Shown: positions 9,855 through 19,419 of the stretch, piece after piece | Numbering within the stretch: position 1 is the first letter of the stretch | How the letters are laid out: each line of letters opens with the position of its first letter | Assembly: GCF_003429665.1 (NCBI RefSeq) | Contig: NZ_QUWK01000009.1 | Span: 1 to 64,000 of the forward strand | DNA: 64,000 nucleotides | Reading direction: 5' to 3' | Source: Sphaerochaeta halotolerans | GTDB lineage: Bacteria > Spirochaetota > Spirochaetia > Sphaerochaetales > Sphaerochaetaceae | Made by a program: the position numbers and the translations under genes | Notes under the pieces: generated by a model | Database searches by the model: none | What the model was told of the DNA's origin: nothing | What the model saw: the letters and a program-made list of their open reading frames with translations, nothing else

Positions 9855-11320
9855 GATCCCTTCAGGCTTGAGGGAGGAACCCCATGATGCTGTCGGAAGA
9901 CCCTTGAGAAGTAGTTCTGATCATGGAACCCCGTCATCTCAGCTACCTCTCGTATGGTATAATTACTATCACAGAGGAGTTTATAGGCCTTCTCCATTCT
10001 GATCCTCGTCAGATATTCTACAAAGGTAGCTCCAAGATAGGTCTTGCAGAGCCGGCTGAAATACTTTGTATTCAACCCGATTAAATTGGCTGCATCCTCC
10101 AGTGAGATAGGGCTCTCCATATGTTCTTCCAGATACTGCTTGATGAAGGCAAACGGGCGTTCATACCGATCCATGCGGTCTTGCTCGATAGCTTTGCAGG
10201 CAGTATCAAGGAGATCCATGAGATATATTTCCATCTCCATCACTGAGCTCTTGGGGACACTGGGAATTCTCAGAAGTGTAACGGCTTTGCCAACTTCATA
10301 TGAGAAGACCGTAAGTACCTCGAATAGCTCATCGATTGCCCTTTCTTCTTGTTCATGAGAACCCAGAATGACATCGAGGAGCTCATGAGCGAGAGTCCGT
10401 GCCCGTTCTAGCTTTGCATCCAAGGTCTCAGAGAGCATCTGATTCCGAATCTGGATAATCTTTCTCTGGTCTTTGGGGGTAACGAGTACATCACTGTATC
10501 GTTGCAATCGAAGATTCTGACGGAATGCCGTGGTGTAGGCAATTGAGGCAGTAGCGATGGAGTGGGGGATCAGTGCAAAATCGTTAAAGGGTACCCCGAT
10601 ACCGATGGTAATTTCCTGCTCTTTTTGTCTTCCTGCAATCTGTTCTATCACTTTTGCACTCTGATTGGTAAACAGCAAGACGGTGATTCGGTCAACAGAA
10701 GGGAAGTAACTGAGCCATAAATGCCCCCAAGTCCTTCCTTGCATGAAAAATTCCTGTATCTCTTCTTCCGGCAAACCTCCTATAATCAATGCTACTCCCT
10801 CTTTCTCCTTGATACCCTGCATCATGAAATAACTCTGCATAGCATCCTCGGACACACGGCCATATTTCAGCGCAGCAAAGAACTCCCTGGAGAAAATGTT
10901 CAGTACCTCCCGAATCTCCTCTTCTTGTTGCAACTTGTTCTCTTTCTGCTTCTCGAGATTGGCAATCAGGCGGTCGAGAAGGTCATAGACCTCTTTTCGC
11001 TGTACTGGTTTTACAAGGTATTCACTTGCCTTCAGTCTGATTGCCTGGTGGGCGTATTCAAAGGTGCTCCATGCAGTGAGAAATACAATATAGCACTCGC
11101 TGTGTTCCTTCCTGATGAGTTTTGCTGCTTCCAATCCATCCATACCGGGCATACGGATATCGAGAAAGGCAATATGGGGATGGTACTGCTTGGCTAGGAG
11201 TACCGCTTCATTGCCATTTCCGGCTTTTACAACCCTGATAGGGAGCTTTGCTCTTGTAACGAGCAGTTCGATTGCATCACATTCAAGAGGTTCATCATCT
11301 GCGATCAGCAGCGTGTACAT
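9851..11320 (-). CDS. Response regulator with AraC-type DNA-binding domain (YesN-like)
   Basis: REC domain LLIADDEPLECDAIELL...IAFLDIRMPGMDG and C-terminal AraC HTH REVAEMTGFHDQNYFSRVFRQHHGVPP. Confidence 0.94.
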   Translation of the reverse strand: MYTLLIADDEPLECDAIELLVTRAKLPIRVVKAGNGNEAVLLAKQYHPHIAFLDIRMPGMDGLEAAKLIRKEHSECYIVFLTAWSTFEYAHQAIRLKASEYLVKPVQRKEVYDLLDRLIANLEKQKENKLQQEEEIREVLNIFSREFFAALKYGRVSEDAMQSYFMMQGIKEKEGVALIIGGLPEEEIQEFFMQGRTWGHLWLSYFPSVDRITVLLFTNQSAKVIEQIAGRQKEQEITIGIGVPFNDFALIPHSIATASIAYTTAFRQNLRLQRYSDVLVTPKDQRKIIQIRNQMLSETLDAKLERARTLAHELLDVILGSHEQEERAIDELFEVLTVFSYEVGKAVTLLRIPSVPKSSVMEMEIYLMDLLDTACKAIEQDRMDRYERPFAFIKQYLEEHMESPISLEDAANLIGLNTKYFSRLCKTYLGATFVEYLTRIRMEKAYKLLCDSNYTIREVAEMTGFHDQNYFSRVFRQHHGVPPSSLKGS

Positions 11321-12842
11321 GTCGTGTCCCTCCTAATTGATTTGGAATGGAAATGCTGACCACTGTTCCCCCTTCTTCACTGATACGATGTATAGCTACA
11401 TTAGCCTTCCCCTTGCAGTAGTGGTCGAGTCGGTCGATGATGTTCTTGATTCCGATATGTTGCTTTGGCTTTCCTTTCTGCTGTATAAGCTTTTGCTCAT
11501 CGATACCGACTCCCGTATCGGTAATAGTGATCAAGACATGCTTCTTCTGTGCTTGTACCCCAATGGTGATACTTCCACCCTCTACCTTTGGTTCAAGACC
11601 GTGGATCATGGAGTTCTCAACAAATGGTTGGATGACCAATGGGGGAAGCCTCATCTCCATAAGGTCAGGAGGACAGGTAATGGTGTAATGCAAACGGTCC
11701 TTGAACCGGAACTGTTGTATGGTGAGATATTCACGAACAAATTGGAGTTCTTCCCCAAGTGATACATCCTCGTGTTCCTCCAAGGTGTAGCGAAAAATGG
11801 AGGCAAGGCTATCGAGCAGATCGACGGTGGAATCAGCATTTTCGAACAAGGCGGTACGGCTGATAATGTTCAGTGTATTGAAGAGGAAGTGGGGATTGAT
11901 CTGCGCCTGGAGTGCCATGTAACGCGCTTTTTCCAACTCCCTGGTGGTGCGTAGCTGTTCCAATTCCTGCTTATGGACCGTTTTCTCTAGTTTTTGATTC
12001 TCCTCAATCATGTGGAGCCGCTCCTTCAGACTCTCCCGCATCTGATTCATGCTCTGCTCGAGATAGCGAATCTCTTCTGGCCCTTCCAGGGGAATCGGGG
12101 GTCCATCAAACTGCCCATGGAAAATTTCTTTCGCAGTATCAACCATAGAATTCACTGGGGTGACCAGGCGCATGGTCATTCTGTACATGGCAATTGTGTA
12201 GGCTATCGCAATGAAAAGAAAGACGAGTATTGCAATGGTCCGATAATTGAGAATCTGTTGTCTTGTCTCCTGCATCCAGACAACCTCATTTTCCACAATT
12301 GCGCTCAGGTACTGGTTGAAGGTATAGTCTTGCAGATACGTATAGACCCTGTCGGTGGAGTAGAATAGGTTGAAGTACTCAAGTCCCTGACTCTCCTTGT
12401 CCATCGCTTGCAGCTTTTCAAGGTTAGCATTGATGTAGTTGATACCATTGCTGATGCCTTGATAGAGGAAATACCGTTGGGGATCTTCCTCATAGGATAC
12501 AGCAATTCTCTGTAAACTGATGTTGATCTCTCTGTCCAAGAGGGAGAAATCAGCCAAGAGAGAGGCATGCTTCTGTGAATCGTCTTCATTGGCAATGAGC
12601 GTGAACAACGTCCTGCTTTGTGCAAGTTGTCCGCTCAATGTGTTGATGGCCTCATAGCGGCTGTTGCGGTTTTGCATCTGGGAGAGAAGGCCGAAAACAA
12701 GACTGAACACAATAATTACCAATGCAAGGATAATGCTTAGCATTGCCATGTTGTAGGAGAGCAGCCATCCTCTCAGTGTTCCTGCTTGTTTTTGGTGGTC
12801 CTGGTCTACGTCGTCAACTGTCATGATGAAACAGTATAGCAT
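11295..12842 (-). CDS. Sensor histidine kinase (YesM/LytS-type, HAMP + His_kinase + HATPase_c)
   Basis: ALQAQINPHFLFNTLNIISRTA, PLVIQPFVENSMIHGLE motifs; overlaps the regulator ORF. Confidence 0.94.
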   Translation of the reverse strand: MLYCFIMTVDDVDQDHQKQAGTLRGWLLSYNMAMLSIILALVIIVFSLVFGLLSQMQNRNSRYEAINTLSGQLAQSRTLFTLIANEDDSQKHASLLADFSLLDREINISLQRIAVSYEEDPQRYFLYQGISNGINYINANLEKLQAMDKESQGLEYFNLFYSTDRVYTYLQDYTFNQYLSAIVENEVVWMQETRQQILNYRTIAILVFLFIAIAYTIAMYRMTMRLVTPVNSMVDTAKEIFHGQFDGPPIPLEGPEEIRYLEQSMNQMRESLKERLHMIEENQKLEKTVHKQELEQLRTTRELEKARYMALQAQINPHFLFNTLNIISRTALFENADSTVDLLDSLASIFRYTLEEHEDVSLGEELQFVREYLTIQQFRFKDRLHYTITCPPDLMEMRLPPLVIQPFVENSMIHGLEPKVEGGSITIGVQAQKKHVLITITDTGVGIDEQKLIQQKGKPKQHIGIKNIIDRLDHYCKGKANVAIHRISEEGGTVVSISIPNQLGGTRHVHAADRR

Positions 12843-13041
12843 GTTGAGGGTGATAATGGAGAAGATATTCCTCAGTGCATTTGTATTCTACGATACCGGA
12901 TATACCAGCTAAAGCATTGCGGGTGGTAGGACAAAAGGAAGATTTTTCATGAATTTTCCCCAATTTTCCGGCTTTCTTTGCAATGAATCGTACGAGATAC
13001 TGTGGATGAATCAAAACACTTGTTCCTGAAGGAGGAACCCT

Positions 13042-14037
13042 ATGAAAAAAATGCTCGTGTCCGTATTATTGGTCACCCTGCTCATTGCACCGGTGTTCGC
13101 ATAAGGTACTTCTGAGAGCTCATCCCAGAAGCAGATTGTGCTTCGTCTTGCTGACAACCAGCCTATCGGTTATCCAACTGTCCTTGGTGACGAGGAATTC
13201 GCACGTTTGGTAGGAGAGTACACCGACGGTCGTATCAAGATTGAAGTGTACCCTCAGGGCCAGCTTGCTGATGAGAAGAGCGCCATCGAACAGGTTCAGT
13301 TTGGTGGAATTGACTTCACTCGTGTCTCCATTTCTCCCCTTGCATCCTTCCAGCCATTGTTGAATGCGTTGCAGATGCCGTATCTCTACCGCGATGCGAA
13401 CCACATGTGGAACGTACTCAATGGTGAAATTGGCCAGTTCTTCCTTGACTCCATGGAAGAGAAAGGCTTTGTTGGACTGGTATACTACGATAGTGGTGCA
13501 CGCTCCTTCTACAACACCAAGAAGCCTATCTACACTGTCAAAGATCTGGCAGGTATGAAGATTCGTGTTCAGGAGTCAACTCTGATGATGGGCTTGGTAC
13601 AGGCTCTCGGTGCAGTTCCAACCCCGATGGCTTACGGAGATGTCTACAGTGCACTGCAGACCGGTGTTATCGACGGTGCTGAGAACAACTGGCCTTCCTA
13701 TGACTCCTCCAGCCACTACGAAGTCGCCAAATATTACTCAATTGATGAGCACACCCGTGTTCCTGAAATGATCATTGCTTCCAAGATCACCATGGACAAG
13801 CTTTCTGCCGAGGATCAGGCTATTATCAAGAAAGCAGCCAAGGAATCCCAGGCAGTGCAGATTGCAGCATGGGCAGACTATGAGAAGAAGAGCGAAGCGA
13901 AGGTTCGCGCAGCTGGTTCACAGATCAATAAGATCAATGACCAGGCAGAGTTTGCAGCAGCAATGGCTCCTCTCTACGAGAGTCAGCTGAATGCAGAACA
14001 GAAAGCTTGGGTTGAAAAGATCAAAGCTGTCAAATAA
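13042..14037 (+). pseudogene. TRAP transporter solute-binding protein (DctP family), interrupted by an in-frame TAA at codon 21
   Basis: ATG at 13042 with GGAGGAA SD; MKKMLVSVLLVTLLIAPVFA*GTSESSSQKQIVLRLADNQPIGYPT...; TAA at 13102-13104; same frame as the 13138-14037 ORF (DctP fold: GMKIRVQESTLMMGLVQALGAVPTPMAYGDVYSALQTGVIDGAENN). Confidence 0.85.
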
Positions 14038-14053
14038 CGAATACGTGATTTAC

Positions 14054-14088
14054 AAAAGGTGTGGAGCCAAGCTGGCTCCACACCTTTT
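14054..14088 (+). terminator. Perfect 16-bp hairpin between dctP and dctQ
   Basis: AAAAGGTGTGGAGCCA-agc-TGGCTCCACACCTTTT. Confidence 0.8.
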
Positions 14089-14118
14089 GCTGTAATTCTG
14101 TCGAATTGGAGGTATCCC

Positions 14119-14613
14119 ATGGAGCAGTTCAAGAAAGTACTTGACTCCCTGTTCGCCTGGATTCTCAAAGTGGCCATGGTGATGTTGACGGCGATGGTGG
14201 TAATCGTCTTCCTCAACGTTGTCCTACGGTATGGATTCCATTCTGGTGTCCATTGGGCTGAAGAGATATCCCTTGTTATCGTTATCTGGTTTACATTCAT
14301 CTCCATGGCCCTCGGTGTCAAGGAGAACCTGCACATCAACATCACTGTGCTTCCCCGGAAGTTACCAGAGAAATTTTTTATTATCCTCGATGTCATCAAG
14401 GATGCGCTTGAGATACTCATCGGTGCCATATTGATACTATTTGGTTGGAAACTGACACTAAACGGTGCCAGGTCCTTCCTGCCGGCAACCCATATTCCCA
14501 ACTCAATCAACTATGTAGTACTTCCTATCGTGGGAATCTTCATTATTCTCTACGCTGTACTCTATTTGCTTGAAGACTTGAAACGCTATAAGAAAGGAGG
14601 AGTACAGTCATGA
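14119..14613 (+). CDS. TRAP transporter small permease (DctQ family)
   Basis: ATG at 14119 after ttggaggt; four hydrophobic segments; WAEEISLVIVIWFTFISMALGVKENLHINI. Confidence 0.9.
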   Translation: MEQFKKVLDSLFAWILKVAMVMLTAMVVIVFLNVVLRYGFHSGVHWAEEISLVIVIWFTFISMALGVKENLHINITVLPRKLPEKFFIILDVIKDALEILIGAILILFGWKLTLNGARSFLPATHIPNSINYVVLPIVGIFIILYAVLYLLEDLKRYKKGGVQS

Positions 14614-15908
14614 TGAATGCTTCAATGGGCTCCTTTATCCTGATTGGCTCCTTTGTTGTGATGCTGATCTTCAAGTTCCCGATTACGTTCTCCCTCTTTC
14701 TCTCCTCCGTTTTTGCCGCGATGTACCTCAATATTCCGATGATGTCCATTGTGCAGCGGTTGGTTAGCGGAGTGAACTCATTCAGCCTTTTGGCCATCCC
14801 GTTCTTCATCCTCAGTGGTGAGATTATGAGCCAGGGTGGCATCTCCCGTCGCTTGGTAGCCTTTGCAAATGCCCTCATCGGTAGGGTGCGTGGCGGGCTT
14901 GCACAAGTGAATATCCTTGCATCGATGTTCTTCGGTGGTATCAGTGGAAGCGCTGTTGCCGATGTCTCCTCCATTGGAGCCATGCTTATCCCGATGATGG
15001 TCGATGACGGATATGACCCAGACTTCGCTGTAGCAGTCACTGTTACCAGTGCATGTGAAGGGATCTTGATTCCTCCCAGCCATAATATGATTATATTTGC
15101 CATGGCTGCCGGTGGTGGTGTCTCAGTAGGAAAGCTCTTCCTAGGAGGGCTCCTCCCAGGTGTAGGCCTTGGCCTTATGCTCATGATCCCCACAGCAATT
15201 ATTGCCTATATGCGTGGTTACCCCAAAGAGAAGGGATTTGGTTGGAAAAAGACCCTCAAGCTGGCACGTGATGCATTCTTTGGGCTTTTTACGATTCTTA
15301 TCATCATGGGTGGTGTTATCAGTGGGGTATTTACTGCCACTGAGTCCGCAGCTGTTGCAGTGGTTTACTCGTTCATCATCACCTTCTTCGTCTATCGTGA
15401 GATTCCCCTCAAGCAGATGGGCTCCATCCTCCGCAACTCCCTGAAGACCTTGGCAATGGTTATGAGCTTGATTGCCGCAGCATCCTCATTTGGGTACCTG
15501 ATGGCATTTCTACGTATTCCCCAGGCTGTCACCAATGGCTTGTTGGCAATAAGCGGAAATCGTGTGGTCTTGCTTCTCTTGATCAACCTGATGTTGCTGG
15601 TGCTTGGAACCATCATGGATATGGCTCCGTTGATCATCATAACCACGCCTATTCTCTATCCAGTAGTGGTTACCCACCTGGGGATGGATCCCATCCAGTT
15701 TGGTATTATGATGATCCTCAACCTGGCAATTGGACTCACCACGCCCCCGGTTGGGAGTGCGCTCTTTGTTGGTTGTTCAATCGGGAAGATCCCCATCGAG
15801 AAGGCGACCAAGGCAATCATGCCGTTCTATATCATGATGGTTGCTGATCTGATGCTGGTGACCTTCTTCTCTCCGACAACGATGTTCCTGCCTTCTTTGA
15901 TGAACTAG
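14610..15908 (+). CDS. TRAP transporter large permease (DctM family)
   Basis: LLAIPFFILSGEIMSQGGISRRLVAFANALIGRVRGGLAQVNILASMFFGGISGSAVADVSSIG is diagnostic of DctM. Confidence 0.96.
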   Translation: MMNASMGSFILIGSFVVMLIFKFPITFSLFLSSVFAAMYLNIPMMSIVQRLVSGVNSFSLLAIPFFILSGEIMSQGGISRRLVAFANALIGRVRGGLAQVNILASMFFGGISGSAVADVSSIGAMLIPMMVDDGYDPDFAVAVTVTSACEGILIPPSHNMIIFAMAAGGGVSVGKLFLGGLLPGVGLGLMLMIPTAIIAYMRGYPKEKGFGWKKTLKLARDAFFGLFTILIIMGGVISGVFTATESAAVAVVYSFIITFFVYREIPLKQMGSILRNSLKTLAMVMSLIAAASSFGYLMAFLRIPQAVTNGLLAISGNRVVLLLLINLMLLVLGTIMDMAPLIIITTPILYPVVVTHLGMDPIQFGIMMILNLAIGLTTPPVGSALFVGCSIGKIPIEKATKAIMPFYIMMVADLMLVTFFSPTTMFLPSLMN

Positions 15909-16024
15909 AGCACCAATTTGTTCCAAATACAAGCCCTGTTGGCCTTTGTGGTCAGCAGGGTTTCTCATAGTTGCCGAGTGCAGAGACTCTTTGTATGTTA
16001 TAAGTATAACCAAGGAGGTTTTTC

Positions 16025-17194
16025 ATGCACATGACCTATTTTCTCCCAACCAAACTTGTATTCGGACAAGATACACTGTCAACACTTCACGAGCAGTCAC
16101 TTCCCGGCAAGAAGGCGTTGATCGTTATTTCCAGTGGGACATCAACCCGGAAGTACGGCTATCTTGGTCGAGTGGAAGAACAATTGAAGCAAGCTGGTGT
16201 TGCCTATGAAGTCTTTGACAAGATTCTTCCAAATCCCGTTAAACGGCATGTTGCCGAAGGGGCTGCACTTGCCAAGGAGAAAGGTTGCGACTTTGTCATT
16301 GGTCTTGGTGGGGGGTCGGTTATCGACTCTGCAAAGGCAATTGCCATCATGGCAACCAATGAGGGGGATTATTGGGATTATGTCAGTGGAGGCTCTGGAA
16401 AAGGTAAGCCCATGAGTAAGAAGCCGCTTCCGGTTGTAGCCATTACCACTACAGCCGGAACCGGCACAGAGGCAGACCCTTGGTTGGTTATTACCAAGGA
16501 AGAGACCAATGAGAAGATTGGTATGGGTACTGAGGATACGTTCCCAACACTTAGTATCGTAGACCCGACTTTGATGGTCAGTGTTCCTCCCCAGCTTACT
16601 GCATTCCAAGGATTCGATGCACTGTTCCACAGCACAGAAGGGTATCTCAACAAGACAGCAAATACGTTCAGTGATCTCTATAGCTTGGAAGCAATCAGGC
16701 TTATTGGCAAGAGCTTGAGAACTGCAGTTGCGGATGGTAAGAACCTTGCTGCTCGTGAAGATGTGGCTTTAGCCAACACGCTTGCAGGTTTGGTCGAATG
16801 GACCAGTGGATGTATCAGCGAACACTCGCTGGAGCATGCCATGAGTGCCTTCCATCCTGAGCTTCCTCACGGTGCAGGGCTGATCATGATCAGCAAGGCA
16901 TACTATACCCATATTGCCGAGAATCATATTGCAGATGAACGAATGGCAGCAATGGCGAAGGCACTGGGTAAGGAAGATGCAACAGAGGCAATGGATTTTG
17001 TAAGAGCATTGGAAGATCTCCAGAGGGATTGTGGGGTTGCAGACCTCAAGATGAGTGACTATGGAATGACTGAAGAGGAGATTCCCTTGATGGTGAAGAA
17101 CGCCAGAGAGAATATGGGAGGTCTGTTCGAGGTTGATCCTATGACCCTCAGTGATAAGGATTGTCTGGAGATTTACCAGCAGTCGTTTAGATAG
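16025..17194 (+). CDS. Iron-containing alcohol dehydrogenase
   Basis: IGLGGGSVIDSAKAIA, TTAGTGTEADPW, SLEHAMSAFHPELPHGAGLIMI metal-binding motif. Confidence 0.95.
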   Translation: MHMTYFLPTKLVFGQDTLSTLHEQSLPGKKALIVISSGTSTRKYGYLGRVEEQLKQAGVAYEVFDKILPNPVKRHVAEGAALAKEKGCDFVIGLGGGSVIDSAKAIAIMATNEGDYWDYVSGGSGKGKPMSKKPLPVVAITTTAGTGTEADPWLVITKEETNEKIGMGTEDTFPTLSIVDPTLMVSVPPQLTAFQGFDALFHSTEGYLNKTANTFSDLYSLEAIRLIGKSLRTAVADGKNLAAREDVALANTLAGLVEWTSGCISEHSLEHAMSAFHPELPHGAGLIMISKAYYTHIAENHIADERMAAMAKALGKEDATEAMDFVRALEDLQRDCGVADLKMSDYGMTEEEIPLMVKNARENMGGLFEVDPMTLSDKDCLEIYQQSFR

Positions 17195-17604
17195 TTTACA
17201 ATGTGGTATCATCCATCCGTTTCTTGTGTTGCAAGGGGCGGGTGTTTTTTTGTGTGGTACTCTGTTTGAGAACCATAGGGAAGAAGCATACTGTCAGCTA
17301 GTGGAGGATTAACCCTGTTGTCAAAAGCAATCGTTACAGCTTGGGGGAACCGACAACCTGCTATACTACTCACTACCGTGCATGAGAGCGGTATGTCCTG
17401 TAGCATCTATCCCACTTGTGCAGATCTTTATCAAGATACTGAGATTGTTAAGGCCAACAACTCCTTCAATACGACGAAACAGAACCACTGAGGGGGGGGA
17501 GCCTACTATGTGTTGAGGAAAGCATCCAATCCCGTCAAACACCCTGGGCACGGAGCACTCGTACTCCATGCCTAAGAGGGATACAGATGTCAGGAACAGT
17601 TCTT

Positions 17605-19038
17605 CTAATGAGCCAAGTGAGAGGAGAGCACGAGTTTCTCCTTCACGGTCAAACGAAGCACTTCTTCCTGAGAGACAAGCTTGCTGTACTGCTTCTTCAG
17701 AGCAGTGACGACCGCTTTCTGGCTAGGAAGTGCTTCTATTGCTTGCTCATAGCGATCAGTGAGCTCAAGTAGCAAAGCTTCTTTCTTTCCGTATGCATCA
17801 AGCAATACCTTCACTGTATCCAATAGTTCTTTCAGTTTAACTTGCACATTCAACTGGTATCCTCGATGCAATTCATCAACCAAGGTTGCTACCGGGACGA
17901 TTCTCTTAACCCGGTATGCGTTGCTTCCAGCAAATACATATCCGCTGTTCAGCAATCCTCTTCTTGCATTGTTCAATGCAATGGAGATGCAGTAGTGAGC
18001 CTGTTCCGCCTTACAGGTAGCCAGGCACTTCCATGCGCATCGGAACGATGGATTGTTTCCAGCTTCACTATTGAGGATGAATTGGTTGCGAATTGCGCGA
18101 CCCGGCATTCCTACAGGACTTTTGATGAGTCCTATTTGTTCCTTCGTGCAAGAGACATAGGCTTCCTTGAAACGAATATCAGCGTCACACTCGTCAGTGG
18201 CTACAAAACGGGTTGCCATCTGTACGGCACTTGCACCGAGACTGAGTACTTTGTAGATATCCTTCCCTGTGTAGACACCACCTCCTGCGATGACAGGAAT
18301 AGCAACACCCTTGCTCTCTTCAAAGGGTTTCAATGCTTCTACTACCAAGGGAACGATTGTCTCCAGTTGATACTCTGGATCATCCAGTTGTTCAGCGGTG
18401 AAGCCGAGGTGTCCCCCGGCTTTTGGCCCTTCCACGACGACTGCGTCCGGGGTGTCGCCATACAGCTTCTCCCACATGCGGAAAATCATCTGTGCTGCCC
18501 TGGCAGAGCTTACAATAGGGGCGAGCTTGACATTCGCTTTTCTGAGTGCCTCCACGGGTATGTTCTTGATCGGGAGCCCTGCCCCAAGAAAGACAATATC
18601 TACTTTTTCTTCAATAGCTACATCGAGGAGCTGGTGGAAATCATTCACTGCGACCATGATATTTACACCAATGATTCCGTCGCTCATGCTCCTGGCTTTT
18701 CGGATCTCATTTCGAAATGCTCTAAGATTGGCTGCCCTACCGTCCTTATAGTAGTCCTTCTCAAGCAGTCCGATTCCGTTTGCAGCGATGACACCGATAC
18801 CTCCAACGTTGGCTACAGCCGACGCAAGGGATGAGAGAGAGATTCCAACTCCCATTCCTCCTTGGACTATGGGAGTCCTTGCCACAAGATCACCGATCCT
18901 CAATTCCGGCCAGGTAATCTTTGCACTGAGAATTTTTTCAATGGCAGGCTTGACCTCTCCTAGATGGAGTTGTTGCACACAGTGTTGCAACACGTTCTTG
19001 AGATTCGTATGTAATGTTTCTAAGTCTGGTATTGTCAT
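17605..19038 (-). CDS. Nitronate monooxygenase/FabK-like NAD(P)H-dependent FMN oxidoreductase
   Basis: TPIVQGGMGVGISLSSLASAVANVGGIGVIAA; VVEGPKAGGHLGF; PVIAGGGVYTGKDIYKVLSLGASAVQMATRF. Confidence 0.92.
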   Translation of the reverse strand: MTIPDLETLHTNLKNVLQHCVQQLHLGEVKPAIEKILSAKITWPELRIGDLVARTPIVQGGMGVGISLSSLASAVANVGGIGVIAANGIGLLEKDYYKDGRAANLRAFRNEIRKARSMSDGIIGVNIMVAVNDFHQLLDVAIEEKVDIVFLGAGLPIKNIPVEALRKANVKLAPIVSSARAAQMIFRMWEKLYGDTPDAVVVEGPKAGGHLGFTAEQLDDPEYQLETIVPLVVEALKPFEESKGVAIPVIAGGGVYTGKDIYKVLSLGASAVQMATRFVATDECDADIRFKEAYVSCTKEQIGLIKSPVGMPGRAIRNQFILNSEAGNNPSFRCAWKCLATCKAEQAHYCISIALNNARRGLLNSGYVFAGSNAYRVKRIVPVATLVDELHRGYQLNVQVKLKELLDTVKVLLDAYGKKEALLLELTDRYEQAIEALPSQKAVVTALKKQYSKLVSQEEVLRLTVKEKLVLSSHLAH

Positions 19039-19221
19039 GCTCTATTCCTTTATTATCCGTTGCCGGTACTAATGTGTTCAAACATTAACACAATTACAAA
19101 AATTGTAATAGTGTTAGGAAAGAATCTTTATTGACACCCTGCTGTCTCCATCAAAGTGTTGTCTGATCGGGATTGCTTATGCGACGAGACTACTCAAGAA
19201 ATAATCCAGTAATGCGGCTTC

Positions 19222-19365
19222 CTAAGGACCATCTTCCTTTTTCGCTTCAGTTGAGTTCACTCCTTGGAGTGCTTGAAACGCCCGGGTGAAGGAGGTAGGG
19301 GAGTCATATCCAAAGTATAGTGAGACCTTTCCCCCCGGCTGGTAAATCTGCCCGGTTTGAATCAT
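19222..19365 (-). pseudogene. C-terminal remnant of an AraC-family regulator
   Basis: Reverse translation MIQTGQIYQPGGKVSLYFGYDSPTSFTRAFQALQGVNSTEAKKEDGP*; matches the second HTH of AraC proteins; no N-terminal part adjacent. Confidence 0.65.
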
Positions 19366-19370
19366 AAAGA

Positions 19371-19399
19371 AATACCCAAGGAATTGAACCTTGGGTAGT
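19371..19399 (-). terminator. Hairpin terminator downstream of the xanthine-dehydrogenase-like gene
   Basis: tacccaagg-aattgaa-ccttgggta, followed on the minus strand by TTTCTTT. Confidence 0.65.
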
Positions 19400-19419
19400 G
19401 TCGAAAATGCTCTTAGAAC

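Noticed and set aside
17842-18834. 330-codon plus-strand ORF opposite the nitronate monooxygenase-like gene
   Set aside because: Antisense shadow; Cys/His/Ser-rich translation typical of reverse-complement frames.
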